DNA from: Candidatus Nitrosymbiomonas sp. | GTDB taxonomy: Bacteria > Sysuimicrobiota > Sysuimicrobiia > Sysuimicrobiales > Humicultoraceae | NCBI GenBank assembly: GCA_020724185.1 | Contig: DYHL01000114.1 | Span: 1-8,251, forward strand | Direction: 5' to 3' | Length of the DNA: 8,251 nucleotides | Shown here: piece after piece, positions 1-6,826 of the stretch | Layout of the letters: each line of letters begins with the position of its first letter | Numbering within the stretch: the first letter of the stretch is position 1 | Made by a program: the position numbers and the translations under genes | The notes under the pieces: model-generated | Told to the model about the DNA's origin: nothing | What the model saw: the letters and a program-made list of their open reading frames with translations, nothing else | The model's database searches: none

Positions 1-2
1 CC

Positions 3-404
3 CGAAGGCCGGCGCAGGTGCAGTCCGCGCGACCGTGGTTCTCCGGGCTCGACGAGCCGCTGCGGGTGCTGGCGCGCGAACATGGCCGGGGGCTGTTCGA
101 CGCGGTTGTCCGGTTTGCCACCGATGCCCGATCCCGAAAAGCAATTCGCCGGCAGCTCGAGGAACAGAGCCGCGACTACGGCCGTGAGCTACGCAGGGCA
201 GGCCTGGGACCGGTAGAGGCCGCCGAGGCCTTTAGCTTCTTCCGCCACCTCGTGCTCGAGATGGTCACCGAGCCGAGGGGACGCGGCGGGATGCTGGACG
301 AGGATCAGGTCCGAACGCTGGTCGAGGTGAGCGATCTTCTCGACGTGGTTTTCCTGTCCGTGCTGCGCGCATGGAATGAACTCCCGGAGCGTGTCCTGCA
401 GTGA
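3..404 (+). CDS. Unrecognised helical protein, probably 5'-truncated by window edge
   Basis: I do not recognise this gene with certainty. The frame is open to the left edge (first full codon at 3). The first start inside the window is GTG at 18, which would give 128 residues, with only a weak AAGG at 5-8 before it, so the true start may lie outside. The product looks all-helical, soluble and rich in Arg, Glu and Leu, with no signal peptide or membrane segment. The pattern 'RDYGRELRRAGLGPVEAAEAF' followed by an aromatic-rich FFRHLVLEM segment and a closing helix LLDVVFLSVLRAWNEL resembles, from memory, the RsbRD-N-like helical domain that follows an excisionase/MerR-type helix-turn-helix in some Chloroflexota and actinobacterial proteins. 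If so, the DNA-binding part would lie upstream. Its stop overlaps the hemC start in GTGA (401-404), so it is translationally coupled to the haem genes. A regulatory or sensory role is inference only. Confidence 0.6.
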   Translation, partial: RRPAQVQSARPWFSGLDEPLRVLAREHGRGLFDAVVRFATDARSRKAIRRQLEEQSRDYGRELRRAGLGPVEAAEAFSFFRHLVLEMVTEPRGRGGMLDEDQVRTLVEVSDLLDVVFLSVLRAWNELPERVLQ

Positions 405-1309
405 GGCTGCGGATCGGCACGCGCGGCAGCACGCTCGCGAGGGCGCAGACCGCCCTCGTGGCCGCGGCGCTGGAAGGCAGTGGCATGAGTTGCGAGATGG
501 TCACCATAAGGACGCAAGGTGACCAACACCCCGACCGACCCGCGGTGTCGCTGGGCGTGGGCGCGTTTGTACGCGAGATCGAGGCCGCGTTGCTCGAGGG
601 AAGAGTTGATGTCGCCGTTCACAGCGCCAAGGACCTCCCTGGCGAATCCACGGACGGCCTGATGCTGGCGGCGTTCATGCCGCGTGAGGATCCCAGGGAC
701 GCCCTCGTGACGAGGGACGGAACCGGGCTGCGAGGCCTTGGCCCGGGCAGCGTTGTTGGCACCGGCAGCCCGCGGCGCCGGGCGTTCCTGCTCGCCGCGC
801 ACCCGCACCTGGTGGTGCGCGACCTCAGGGGCAACGTGGACACCAGGATCCGGAAGCTCGAGGCCGGCGAGGTGGACGCCCTGGTGATCGCCGCGGCAGG
901 TCTGGAGCGGCTCGGTCTCGCCCATCGTGCCGCGGAGCGGTTGGATCCCACGGTTATGCTCCCGGCGGTCGGCCAGGGAGCGGTGGTGATACAGTGCCGT
1001 TCCGACCAAACCTGGCTCGGCGAGCGGCTCTCCGCAGTAGACCATTCCCCGACCCGGGGCGCGGTGGAGGCCGAGCGCGCCTTCCTGGCTGCCCTGGGTG
1101 GAGGATGCCAGCACCCGATCGCAGCGCTGGCCGCGGCCGATGGGGCACGGCTGAGGCTCCAGGGTGCCGTACTGGACCCTTCTGGGGAGCGCATCGTGCG
1201 GGATCAAGTCGAGGGCGACGCCACGGCGCCCGCGGAACTGGGCAGGCGCCTGGCGGCCCGACTCCTGGCCGGCGGAGCGCGCGAGATCCTGGCAGAGGCG
1301 GTCCGGTGA
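401..1309 (+). CDS. hemC: Porphobilinogen deaminase (hydroxymethylbilane synthase)
   Basis: Cytosolic enzyme (EC 2.5.1.61) that polymerises four porphobilinogens into hydroxymethylbilane on a covalent dipyrromethane cofactor. The 302 residues match the family length. Visible motifs in order: RIGTRGSTLARAQ at the N-terminus; GAFVREIE; HSAKDLP at 74-80 with the catalytic Asp at 78; GTGSPRRRA, the arginine-rich substrate-binding segment; DLRGNVDTRIRKLEAGE; LPAVGQGA; and ERAFLAALGGGCQHPIAA with the cofactor-bearing Cys at 236 (E. coli Cys242). The GTG start at 401 gives the family N-terminus directly and overlaps the previous stop by four bases. GGAG at 386-389 lies 11 bases upstream, so coupling may matter more than this site. 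The stop overlaps the hemD start. Assignment is secure. Confidence 0.97.
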   Translation: MRLRIGTRGSTLARAQTALVAAALEGSGMSCEMVTIRTQGDQHPDRPAVSLGVGAFVREIEAALLEGRVDVAVHSAKDLPGESTDGLMLAAFMPREDPRDALVTRDGTGLRGLGPGSVVGTGSPRRRAFLLAAHPHLVVRDLRGNVDTRIRKLEAGEVDALVIAAAGLERLGLAHRAAERLDPTVMLPAVGQGAVVIQCRSDQTWLGERLSAVDHSPTRGAVEAERAFLAALGGGCQHPIAALAAADGARLRLQGAVLDPSGERIVRDQVEGDATAPAELGRRLAARLLAGGAREILAEAVR

Positions 1310-2136
1310 ACACGGACGGGCTGCCGCTGGTCGGCCGGCGCATCCTGGTCACGCGTCCGTGGCACCAGAGCCGTCAGATGTGCGATCGGCTGAGCCGGCT
1401 GGGAGCGCAGCCAGTAGCGGTTCCAACGATAACCATTGCCGGACCGCGTCCGGGCGGACCGCTGGATACCTCCATTCGGCTGATTGACCGGTACGACTGG
1501 GTTGTGATCACGAGCACGAACGGCGCGCGCGCGGTTCTCGCTCGGGCCCAGGCGCTGAACGTCAACCTCGCCGGCAGGACCCGTCCGCGCTGGGCAGCGA
1601 TAGGACCGTCTACCGCCGCAACCCTCGAGGAGGCCGGGGTTCGGGTCGCGCTGACGCCGTCACGGTACCTCACCGGTGCGGTCGCCGAGGCGCTGGCCGA
1701 CGTCGCTGGCCTGAGGATCCTGCTGCCCCGCACGAATGCGGCCGGCCCTGCGCTGGGCGAGGCACTGATCGCACGGGGCGCGATCGTTGACGAGGTGACG
1801 GCCTACAGAACGGTGCTGGCGCCACAGCGGTCCTGCGCCGAGGTGCGACGGCTCATCGGATCGCGGGCAGTGGACACCGTGCTCTTCACGAGCGCCTCGA
1901 CCGTCCGCGGCCTGGCAAGGTTGCTGGGAGAGGAACGCGACGGCCTCCGGGCGATGGTGATAGGATGCATCGGCCCGGTCACGGCGGCAGCGGTAGCGGA
2001 TGAAGGGTTCGAGGCGACCGTCGTGGCCTCGGAGCACACTACGGATGGGTTGATCGCCGCCCTGGTTGCCCACGGCGGCGGGCGACTCGCCGGGATCAAA
2101 GGAGACGACGATGTCAGAGATCGCGCCGCGCGCTGA
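1306..2136 (+). CDS. hemD: Uroporphyrinogen III synthase
   Basis: Closes hydroxymethylbilane with inversion of ring D to uroporphyrinogen III (EC 4.2.1.75). The family is poorly conserved, but the 276-residue product shows its usual landmarks: RRILVTRP near the N-terminus; WVVITSTNGARAV; AAIGPSTAATLEEAG followed by LTPSRYLTGAVAEAL; ILLPRTNAA; VDEVTAYRTV; VLFTSASTVRGLARLL; and IGCIGPVTAAAVADEGF followed by a DGLIAAL helix. These fit the two-lobed HemD4 fold. Position right after hemC supports the call. The start GTG at 1306 overlaps the hemC stop (GTGA) and has AGAGG at 1294-1298, seven bases upstream. The frame is open further upstream inside hemC, but those residues do not match the family. 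The last roughly 20 residues are a charged tail without family motifs that carries the hemB ribosome binding site. It is not fused to a uroporphyrinogen methyltransferase. Confidence 0.94.
   Translation: MNTDGLPLVGRRILVTRPWHQSRQMCDRLSRLGAQPVAVPTITIAGPRPGGPLDTSIRLIDRYDWVVITSTNGARAVLARAQALNVNLAGRTRPRWAAIGPSTAATLEEAGVRVALTPSRYLTGAVAEALADVAGLRILLPRTNAAGPALGEALIARGAIVDEVTAYRTVLAPQRSCAEVRRLIGSRAVDTVLFTSASTVRGLARLLGEERDGLRAMVIGCIGPVTAAAVADEGFEATVVASEHTTDGLIAALVAHGGGRLAGIKGDDDVRDRAAR
2098..2104 (+). promoter_or_regulatory. Strong ribosome binding site of hemB
   Basis: AAAGGAG lies six bases before the hemB ATG at 2111 and inside the 3' end of hemD. It is the best Shine-Dalgarno match in the window and decides the hemB start over the in-frame upstream alternative at 2066. 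HemB may therefore be initiated independently of coupling to hemD. Confidence 0.85.
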
Positions 2137-3115
2137 TCTGCGGGCGCGTCCGCGCCGGCTGCGGGCCGGGGACGCGCTCCGACGGCTCGTACGGGAGGCC
2201 CGGCTGCATCCGGAGATGCTCGTTGCGCCGCTGTTCGTCCGTCCGGGCCGCCGCGTCAGGGAGCCGATCTACTCCCTGCCAGGGCAGATGCGGTTCTCTC
2301 CTGACGAGCTCGTCCGCGAGGTGGACGGCCTGGTAGAGGCCGGCATCCAGGCCGTGCTGCTGTTCGGCGTTCCCAACGCCAAGGATCCAGGTGGCAGCGG
2401 CGCCTACGCCGACGACGGCATCGTCCAGGAAGCGGTGCGCCTGCTCCGCGCGAGGAACCGCGCCCTCGTGATCATGACCGACGTCTGTCTGTGCGCCTAC
2501 ACCGATCACGGGCACTGCGGGATCACGACCGGCGATGACGTGGACAACGATGCCACCCTCGGACTGCTGGCGCGCACCGCGGTGTCACACGCCGCATCCG
2601 GCGCAGATATCGTCGCGCCCAGCGCCATGATGGACGGTCAGGTCGCTGCCATTCGGGAGGCGCTCGACGCGTCCGGATTCAGCCAGGCAGGCGTCATGGC
2701 CTACGCGGCCAAGTATGCCTCGGCATTCTACGGCCCATTCCGTGAGGCGGCAGGATCGTCCCCGCAGTTCGGCGACCGCCGGACCTACCAGATGGACCCG
2801 GCCAACGTGCGCGAGGCCCTGCGCGAGGTCGCGCTGGATGCCGAGCAGGGCGCCGACATCATCATGATCAAACCCGCCCACGCGTACCTGGACGTGATAC
2901 GCGCCGCCCGGGAAGCGGTGGCGCTTCCGATCGCGGCCTACCACGTCAGCGGCGAGTACGCGATGCTCAAGGCGGCGGCGCAGCTCGGATGGATCGAGGA
3001 ACGCCGCGCGATGACCGAGGTGCTAACCGCCATCCGCCGCGCAGGGGCCGACCTCATCATCACCTATGCCGCCGCCGATGCCGCACGCTGGCTCAGGGAG
3101 GATACCGGGGGTTGA
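2111..3115 (+). CDS. hemB: Delta-aminolaevulinic acid dehydratase (porphobilinogen synthase), zinc type
   Basis: Condenses two ALA molecules to porphobilinogen (EC 4.2.1.24); a cytosolic homo-oligomer. The 334 residues are of family length. The metal site reads DVCLCAYTDHGHCG with Cys126, Cys128 and Cys136, the three-cysteine zinc version, not the Asp-rich magnesium version of many Proteobacteria and plants. The two active-site lysines are visible: Lys201 in YAAKYASAFYGPFREA and the Schiff-base Lys254 in MIKPAHAYLDVI. Other landmarks are LFGVPNAKDPGGSGAY, VAPSAMMDGQV, YHVSGEYAMLKAA and the C-terminal ADLIITYAA. Most homologues have GAM/ALP/LAY variants where this protein has AHAY, a minor change. 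The first 26 bases overlap hemD in another frame. The stop overlaps the proposed TTG start of hemA. Confidence 0.98.
   Translation: MSEIAPRADLRARPRRLRAGDALRRLVREARLHPEMLVAPLFVRPGRRVREPIYSLPGQMRFSPDELVREVDGLVEAGIQAVLLFGVPNAKDPGGSGAYADDGIVQEAVRLLRARNRALVIMTDVCLCAYTDHGHCGITTGDDVDNDATLGLLARTAVSHAASGADIVAPSAMMDGQVAAIREALDASGFSQAGVMAYAAKYASAFYGPFREAAGSSPQFGDRRTYQMDPANVREALREVALDAEQGADIIMIKPAHAYLDVIRAAREAVALPIAAYHVSGEYAMLKAAAQLGWIEERRAMTEVLTAIRRAGADLIITYAAADAARWLREDTGG
3096..3101 (+). promoter_or_regulatory. Ribosome binding site supporting the TTG start of hemA
   Basis: GGGAGG lies ten bases before TTG at 3112, inside the end of hemB. It is 22 bases before the alternative ATG at 3124, too far to serve it directly. 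This favours TTG, though the family N-terminus fits the ATG equally well. Confidence 0.5.
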
Positions 3116-4392
3116 ACCATCCGATGATCCTGTCGGCGATCGGGCTCAGCCACAAGACCGCGCCCATCGAGATCCGCGAGCGCATGGCCTTCGCGGAGGC
3201 TGATTTCCTGCCGGTCCTCGCCACGCTGCGCGGACGGGCAGGGATCCGCGAGTGCATGCTGCTTTCCACCTGCAACCGCACCGAGGTGTACCTGATCACG
3301 CCCGGTGCCGCCCCGATGGTCGAGGTGGCCGAGACCCTTGCCGCGGCCCGCGGAGTGCCTTCCGAGGCGTTCGCTCCCTCGCTCTACCAGTACTGCGGGA
3401 TGTCGGCCGCCCGGCACGTGATGCGGGTGGCGGCCGGCCTGGACTCGATGGTGCTGGGCGAGGAGCAGATACTCGGGCAGGTGAAGCGCGCCTTTGACCT
3501 GGCGCGTCTGGGCCGGAGCACGGGACCCGTGCTCAACCGTCTGGTGGCGCTCTCCATAACCACCGGGCGCCGCGTGCGCCGCGAAACAGGCGTGTCGCGC
3601 AGCGCGCCCTCGATTCCCCGCGCTGCGCTCTCGCTCGCCAAGCGCACGCTGGGCTCGCTGAGCGGGCGGACCGCGCTCGTGGTAGGGGCCGGAGAAGTTG
3701 CGGGACTGGTGGTGAAGCTCCTGGTAGCGGCCGGAGCCCGGGTTACGGCCGTAGCCAACCGCACCCTGGAAGCGGCCTGCGGCCTGGCCGCTCTTGCCGG
3801 AGCCGAAGCGGTCCCCCTAGAGGCGATTGCGGCAGCAGGCAGGGGCGTTGATCTCATGGTGGTTTGCGTGGGAGCCAACGCGCCGCTCGTGTCACCGGCC
3901 ATGATCGGCGCTGACCGGGACAGACCTCTGCTGGTTGTTGACCTGGGCATCCCCCGCGGCGTGGATGCAGCGGTGGCCTCGCTTCCGGGCGTCGCGCTAC
4001 ACGTGCTTGATCAGCTCCCTGTCGAACCTGCCTCAAGCCAGGTTCCTCCCGAGGAACTGGCGCGAGCCGAGGAGATCGTCGAGGCGGCCCTGGCGAGTTT
4101 CGAGGAATGGATGGCCTCCCGTATGGCCGTGCCGCTGATCACCGCGCTGCACGGCCGGGCGGACCGCGTCGTGGAGGGCGAGCTTGCGCGTGCGCGCGCG
4201 CGCCTGCAGGGGCTGGACGAGGCGCAGCACGCGGCGGTCCGCGTGGTCGCCGAAGCCGTGGCGCGCAAGCTGCTCCAGGCGCCGATCGTGCGACTGCGCG
4301 AGTCGGCCGCCCGAGGGGACACGAGCGCGCTGAAACTCGCCGGTGAGTTGTTTGACCTGGCAGTGGACCCAGAGGGGTCCGGAGAGGCGTGA
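3112..4392 (+). CDS. hemA: Glutamyl-tRNA reductase
   Basis: NADPH-dependent reduction of glutamyl-tRNA(Glu) to glutamate-1-semialdehyde (EC 1.2.1.70), the first committed and usually rate-setting step of the C5 pathway. Motifs: GLSHKTAPIEIRERMAF at the N-terminus; LLSTCNRTEVY with the catalytic thioester Cys; LDSMVLGEEQILGQVKRAF; RRVRRETGVSRSAPSIP; a Rossmann NADPH site LVVGAGEVAG; VVDLGIPRGVD; and a C-terminal dimerisation region ending in KLLQAPIVRLRE. Start: TTG at 3112 (426 residues) overlaps the hemB stop as TTGA and has GGGAGG upstream. ATG at 3124 (422 residues) places the catalytic Cys at 50, exactly as in E. coli, but lacks a nearby ribosome site. The family's usual His-Pro near the C-terminus is Gln-Ala-Pro here. 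No hemX-type membrane partner lies beside it. Feedback control by haem is known for the family but cannot be judged here. Confidence 0.97.
   Translation: MNHPMILSAIGLSHKTAPIEIRERMAFAEADFLPVLATLRGRAGIRECMLLSTCNRTEVYLITPGAAPMVEVAETLAAARGVPSEAFAPSLYQYCGMSAARHVMRVAAGLDSMVLGEEQILGQVKRAFDLARLGRSTGPVLNRLVALSITTGRRVRRETGVSRSAPSIPRAALSLAKRTLGSLSGRTALVVGAGEVAGLVVKLLVAAGARVTAVANRTLEAACGLAALAGAEAVPLEAIAAAGRGVDLMVVCVGANAPLVSPAMIGADRDRPLLVVDLGIPRGVDAAVASLPGVALHVLDQLPVEPASSQVPPEELARAEEIVEAALASFEEWMASRMAVPLITALHGRADRVVEGELARARARLQGLDEAQHAAVRVVAEAVARKLLQAPIVRLRESAARGDTSALKLAGELFDLAVDPEGSGEA
4381..4384 (+). promoter_or_regulatory. Possible ribosome binding site of hemL (GTG start)
   Basis: GGAG lies four bases before the GTG at 4389. 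A second short match, GAGG at 4391-4394, lies six bases before the in-frame ATG at 4401, so the hemL start is ambiguous by four codons. Confidence 0.35.
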
Positions 4393-5705
4393 GGCAGGCG
4401 ATGGACGATTTTGCAGCAGCGGGCGCGCGAACCGCGGCCCTCTTCAAGGAAGCCGAGGGTCTCTTCCCTGGTGGGGTGAACAGCCCGGTGCGGGCGTTCC
4501 GCGCGGTGGGCGGCGACCCGATCGTAGTGCGAGCCGCGCGCGGCGCACGCTTGAGTGACCTCGACGGCCGGGAGTTCCTGGACTATGTCGGCTCGTGGGG
4601 AGCGCTGATCCTGGGGCACGCCGACCCGGAGGTTGTTGCGGCCATCCAGCAGAGGGCGTCTGCCGGTACGAGCTACGGCATGCCCACCCCTGATGAGGTC
4701 GAGCTGGCCAGGCTGGTCCGTGCCGCGGTGCCGACGATGGAACGGATGCGCTTCGTCAGCTCCGGCACCGAGGCCTCGATGAGCGCGATCCGCGTGGCGC
4801 GCGGGTTCACCGGAAGGGACAAGATCGTCAAGTTCGCCGGCTGCTACCACGGCCACGCAGACCCCCTGCTCGCCCAGGCAGGCTCTGGGGTGGCCACCTT
4901 CGGGCTGCCCAGCAGCGCGGGTGTGCCGGCGGCCGCGGTCGCCGACACGCTGGTAGCCCAGTACAACGACCTGGAAGCGGTGCGGGCGCTCTTTGCGGCC
5001 AACCCCGGGGCGATCGCGGCAGTCATCGTCGAGCCCGTGGCAGCCAACATGGGCGTTGTCCCGCCGGCGGCGGGATTCCTGGAAGGGCTGCGCGCCATCA
5101 CCTCTCAGGAGGGCGCGCTGCTGATCTTCGACGAGGTCATTACCGGCTTCCGGCTAGGATGGGGAGGCGCCCAGGCGCGGTATGGCATCGCCCCCGACCT
5201 GACCTGTCTGGGCAAGATCATAGGTGGGGGACTGCCTGTCGGCGCCTACGGCGGCCGGCGCGACGTGATCGAAACCGTTGCGCCGCTGGGCCCGGTGTAC
5301 CAGGCAGGAACCCTCTCCGGAAACCCCCTGGCGATGGCCGCCGGGGCCGCGACGCTCCGGCGTCTTACCGACCCCTCGTTCTACGCACGGCTTGACGCCC
5401 TTACGTCCTGCCTTGCCCTGGGGCTCACACAGGCAGCGGCAGAAGTCGGGGTCCTCGTATCGGTCACCCGCGCGGCCTCGATGTTGACGGTGTTCTTCAC
5501 CGCGGACCCGCCCCACGACTACGCGGCTGCCTCGGCAGCGGATGCGACCCGGTTCGCGCGGTTCTTCCGGACGATGCTCTCCCGCGGCGTGTTGCTCCCG
5601 CCCTCGCAGTTTGAGGCCTGGTTCGTGTCGGCTTCGCACACCGAGGAAGACATCGCGCACACGGTGGAGGCGGCGCGGGCCGCTTTCGCGGAGGCAGCCG
5701 CGTGA
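4389..5705 (+). CDS. hemL: Glutamate-1-semialdehyde 2,1-aminomutase
   Basis: PLP enzyme (EC 5.4.3.8) that converts glutamate-1-semialdehyde to 5-aminolaevulinate and probably channels substrate from HemA. The 438 residues belong to class-III aminotransferases. Motifs in order: FPGGVNSPVRAF; YVGSWGALILGHADPEV; RFVSSGTEASMSAIRVAR; KFAGCYHGHAD; the glycine/serine-rich gating segment GSGVATFGLPSSAGVP; VIVEPVAANMGVV; LLIFDEVITGFRLG with the PLP-pyridine Asp248; CLGKIIGGGLPVGAYGG with the Schiff-base Lys276; and GPVYQAGTLSGNPLAMAAG. GCYHGHAD and the gating loop separate it from ornithine or GABA aminotransferases. The GTG start at 4389 overlaps the hemA stop (GTGA); ATG at 4401 (434 residues, GAGG six bases upstream) is an equally reasonable start. 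Confidence 0.98.
   Translation: MRQAMDDFAAAGARTAALFKEAEGLFPGGVNSPVRAFRAVGGDPIVVRAARGARLSDLDGREFLDYVGSWGALILGHADPEVVAAIQQRASAGTSYGMPTPDEVELARLVRAAVPTMERMRFVSSGTEASMSAIRVARGFTGRDKIVKFAGCYHGHADPLLAQAGSGVATFGLPSSAGVPAAAVADTLVAQYNDLEAVRALFAANPGAIAAVIVEPVAANMGVVPPAAGFLEGLRAITSQEGALLIFDEVITGFRLGWGGAQARYGIAPDLTCLGKIIGGGLPVGAYGGRRDVIETVAPLGPVYQAGTLSGNPLAMAAGAATLRRLTDPSFYARLDALTSCLALGLTQAAAEVGVLVSVTRAASMLTVFFTADPPHDYAAASAADATRFARFFRTMLSRGVLLPPSQFEAWFVSASHTEEDIAHTVEAARAAFAEAAA
5690..5694 (+). promoter_or_regulatory. Ribosome binding site of the radical SAM gene
   Basis: GGAGG inside the end of hemL, seven bases before GTG at 5702 and ten before the adjoining in-frame ATG at 5705. It serves either start of the GTGATG pair. 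Confidence 0.6.
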
Positions 5706-6826
5706 TGCCCCTTCCACGCGTCCGGCCTGGCACGGTTACGCCATCGTACGAGGCGGTGCGGGCGGCGCAGTTCGGATACGAGTACGCCAGGGCGCCCATG
5801 CTCATCTACTGGGAACTCACCCGGGCCTGCGACCTTGCCTGTCGCCACTGCCGCGCGGAAGCGGTGGTGGATCGCGACCCGGACGAACTGACAACGGATG
5901 AGGCCGGCGCGCTGCTGCGGCAGGTAAGGGATTTCGGCTCTCCGCTGCCCCACATGGTGTTCACCGGCGGCGATCCCCTCAAGCGGGCCGACCTGTTCGA
6001 ACTGCTCGAGGAGGCCGGACGAGTGGGAATCGGGGTCTCGCTGGCGCCCAGCGGTACAGCCCTACTGACCGAAGATGCCGTCCGCCGGTTGCGCGCCTGC
6101 GGCGTCCAGAGCATGTCGCTGAGCCTCGATGGCTCGACCTCGGATCGCCACGATGCGTTCCGCGGCGTGCCGGGCTGCTTCGAGATGACCATGCAGGCCG
6201 CGAGGTGGGTTGCCGACGCGGAGATCCCACTCCAAGTCAACACCCTCGTAACCGAGGAGACCGCGGGCGAACTGCCGGCGATCTACGATCTGCTTGTATC
6301 GCTGCGCGTCGAACGATGGAGTCTCTTCTTCCTGATCTCGGTGGGGCGCGGGACCGCGCTGCGCGAGATAGCGGCCGGGGACGCAGAGCGGCTGATGGAG
6401 TGGATCTGCGGGTTGAGCGAGCGGGCCCCTTTCGCGATCAAGACCACGGAGGCCCCGCATTTCCGGCGCGTGGCGCTGGCGCGGATGCACGCCGCCGGGC
6501 TGGACGGCGCCGCGGTGCACGGCAGCAGCGTCGGGCGGGGGTTTGGCATTCGTGACGGCAACGGGATACTGTTCGTTTCGAGGACCGGCGAGGTAATGCC
6601 CTCGGGGTTCCTCCCGCTGGCTGCCGGGAACGTGAGGACCGCCTCCCTGGTCGAGCTCTACCGCACGAGCCCCCTCTTCACCGCGCTGCGCGACACCTCG
6701 CGACTCAAGGGCCGGTGCGGGCGCTGCGAGTTCAGGGTGATCTGCGGGGGATCCAGGGCCCGGGCCTTCGCGCACACGGGTGATTTCCTGGGCGAAGATC
6801 CTCTGTGCACCTACGAACCCGCATGA
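5705..6826 (+). CDS. Radical SAM/SPASM protein, AhbD-like (candidate haem b synthase)
   Basis: The 373-residue product has the radical SAM signature TRACDLACRHC with Cys42, Cys46 and Cys49 for the SAM-binding [4Fe-4S] cluster, then a TGGDPL motif at 88-91 and SLDGSTSDRHDAFRG, typical of the PqqE/AhbD/NirJ branch. The C-terminus has four cysteines in a SPASM-like arrangement, CGRCEFRVIC at 338-347 plus Cys368 in GEDPLCTYEP, separated by GGSRARAFAHTGDFL. That suggests one auxiliary [4Fe-4S] cluster, the layout of AhbD, which decarboxylates Fe-coproporphyrin III to haem b without oxygen. It also resembles the broader TIGR04053 radical SAM/SPASM group, whose function I do not know to be settled. 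It sits between hemL and hemE with overlaps of a few bases on both sides, so a haem role is likely; the exact reaction is inference. It is not HemN/HemW: it lacks their N-terminal motif and has the C-terminal cluster. Start ATG 5705 overlaps the hemL stop by one base; GTG 5702 is an alternative. Confidence 0.9.
   Translation: MPLPRVRPGTVTPSYEAVRAAQFGYEYARAPMLIYWELTRACDLACRHCRAEAVVDRDPDELTTDEAGALLRQVRDFGSPLPHMVFTGGDPLKRADLFELLEEAGRVGIGVSLAPSGTALLTEDAVRRLRACGVQSMSLSLDGSTSDRHDAFRGVPGCFEMTMQAARWVADAEIPLQVNTLVTEETAGELPAIYDLLVSLRVERWSLFFLISVGRGTALREIAAGDAERLMEWICGLSERAPFAIKTTEAPHFRRVALARMHAAGLDGAAVHGSSVGRGFGIRDGNGILFVSRTGEVMPSGFLPLAAGNVRTASLVELYRTSPLFTALRDTSRLKGRCGRCEFRVICGGSRARAFAHTGDFLGEDPLCTYEPA

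Noticed and set aside
755..784. GTGSPRRRA in HemC instead of GTSSLRR as a possible active-site defect
   Set aside because: The two arginines are kept, and Gly/Pro at these positions is, as far as I recall, common in HemC from GC-rich bacteria.
305..1207. Long minus-strand open frame (300 codons) opposite hemC
   Set aside because: It is a GC-rich shadow of hemC: low-complexity Arg/His/Gly composition, no family motifs, and the plus strand encodes a fully motif-supported enzyme.
994..1305. Upstream extension of the hemD frame inside hemC
   Set aside because: The residues are Arg/Pro/Gly-rich and unlike HemD; the family N-terminus RRILVTRP begins just after GTG 1306, which has its own ribosome site.
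2066..2110. Earlier in-frame start for hemB
   Set aside because: ATG 2111 has a near-ideal AAAGGAG six bases upstream and gives the normal family length; the extension would translate that ribosome site.
2989..3111. Earlier in-frame start for hemA inside hemB
   Set aside because: The added residues are Arg/His-rich shadow sequence; the family N-terminus begins at ILSAIGLSHKTAP.
4011..4856. Minus-strand open frame of 281 codons across hemA/hemL
   Set aside because: It spans the junction of two well-supported plus-strand genes and its translation shows no recognisable domain; open antisense frames are expected at this GC content.
5705..6826. Radical SAM gene as oxygen-independent coproporphyrinogen oxidase (HemN/HemZ) or HemW
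   Set aside because: It lacks the HemN N-terminal and substrate motifs and has a C-terminal four-Cys cluster region absent from HemN/HemW; it fits the PqqE/AhbD branch better.
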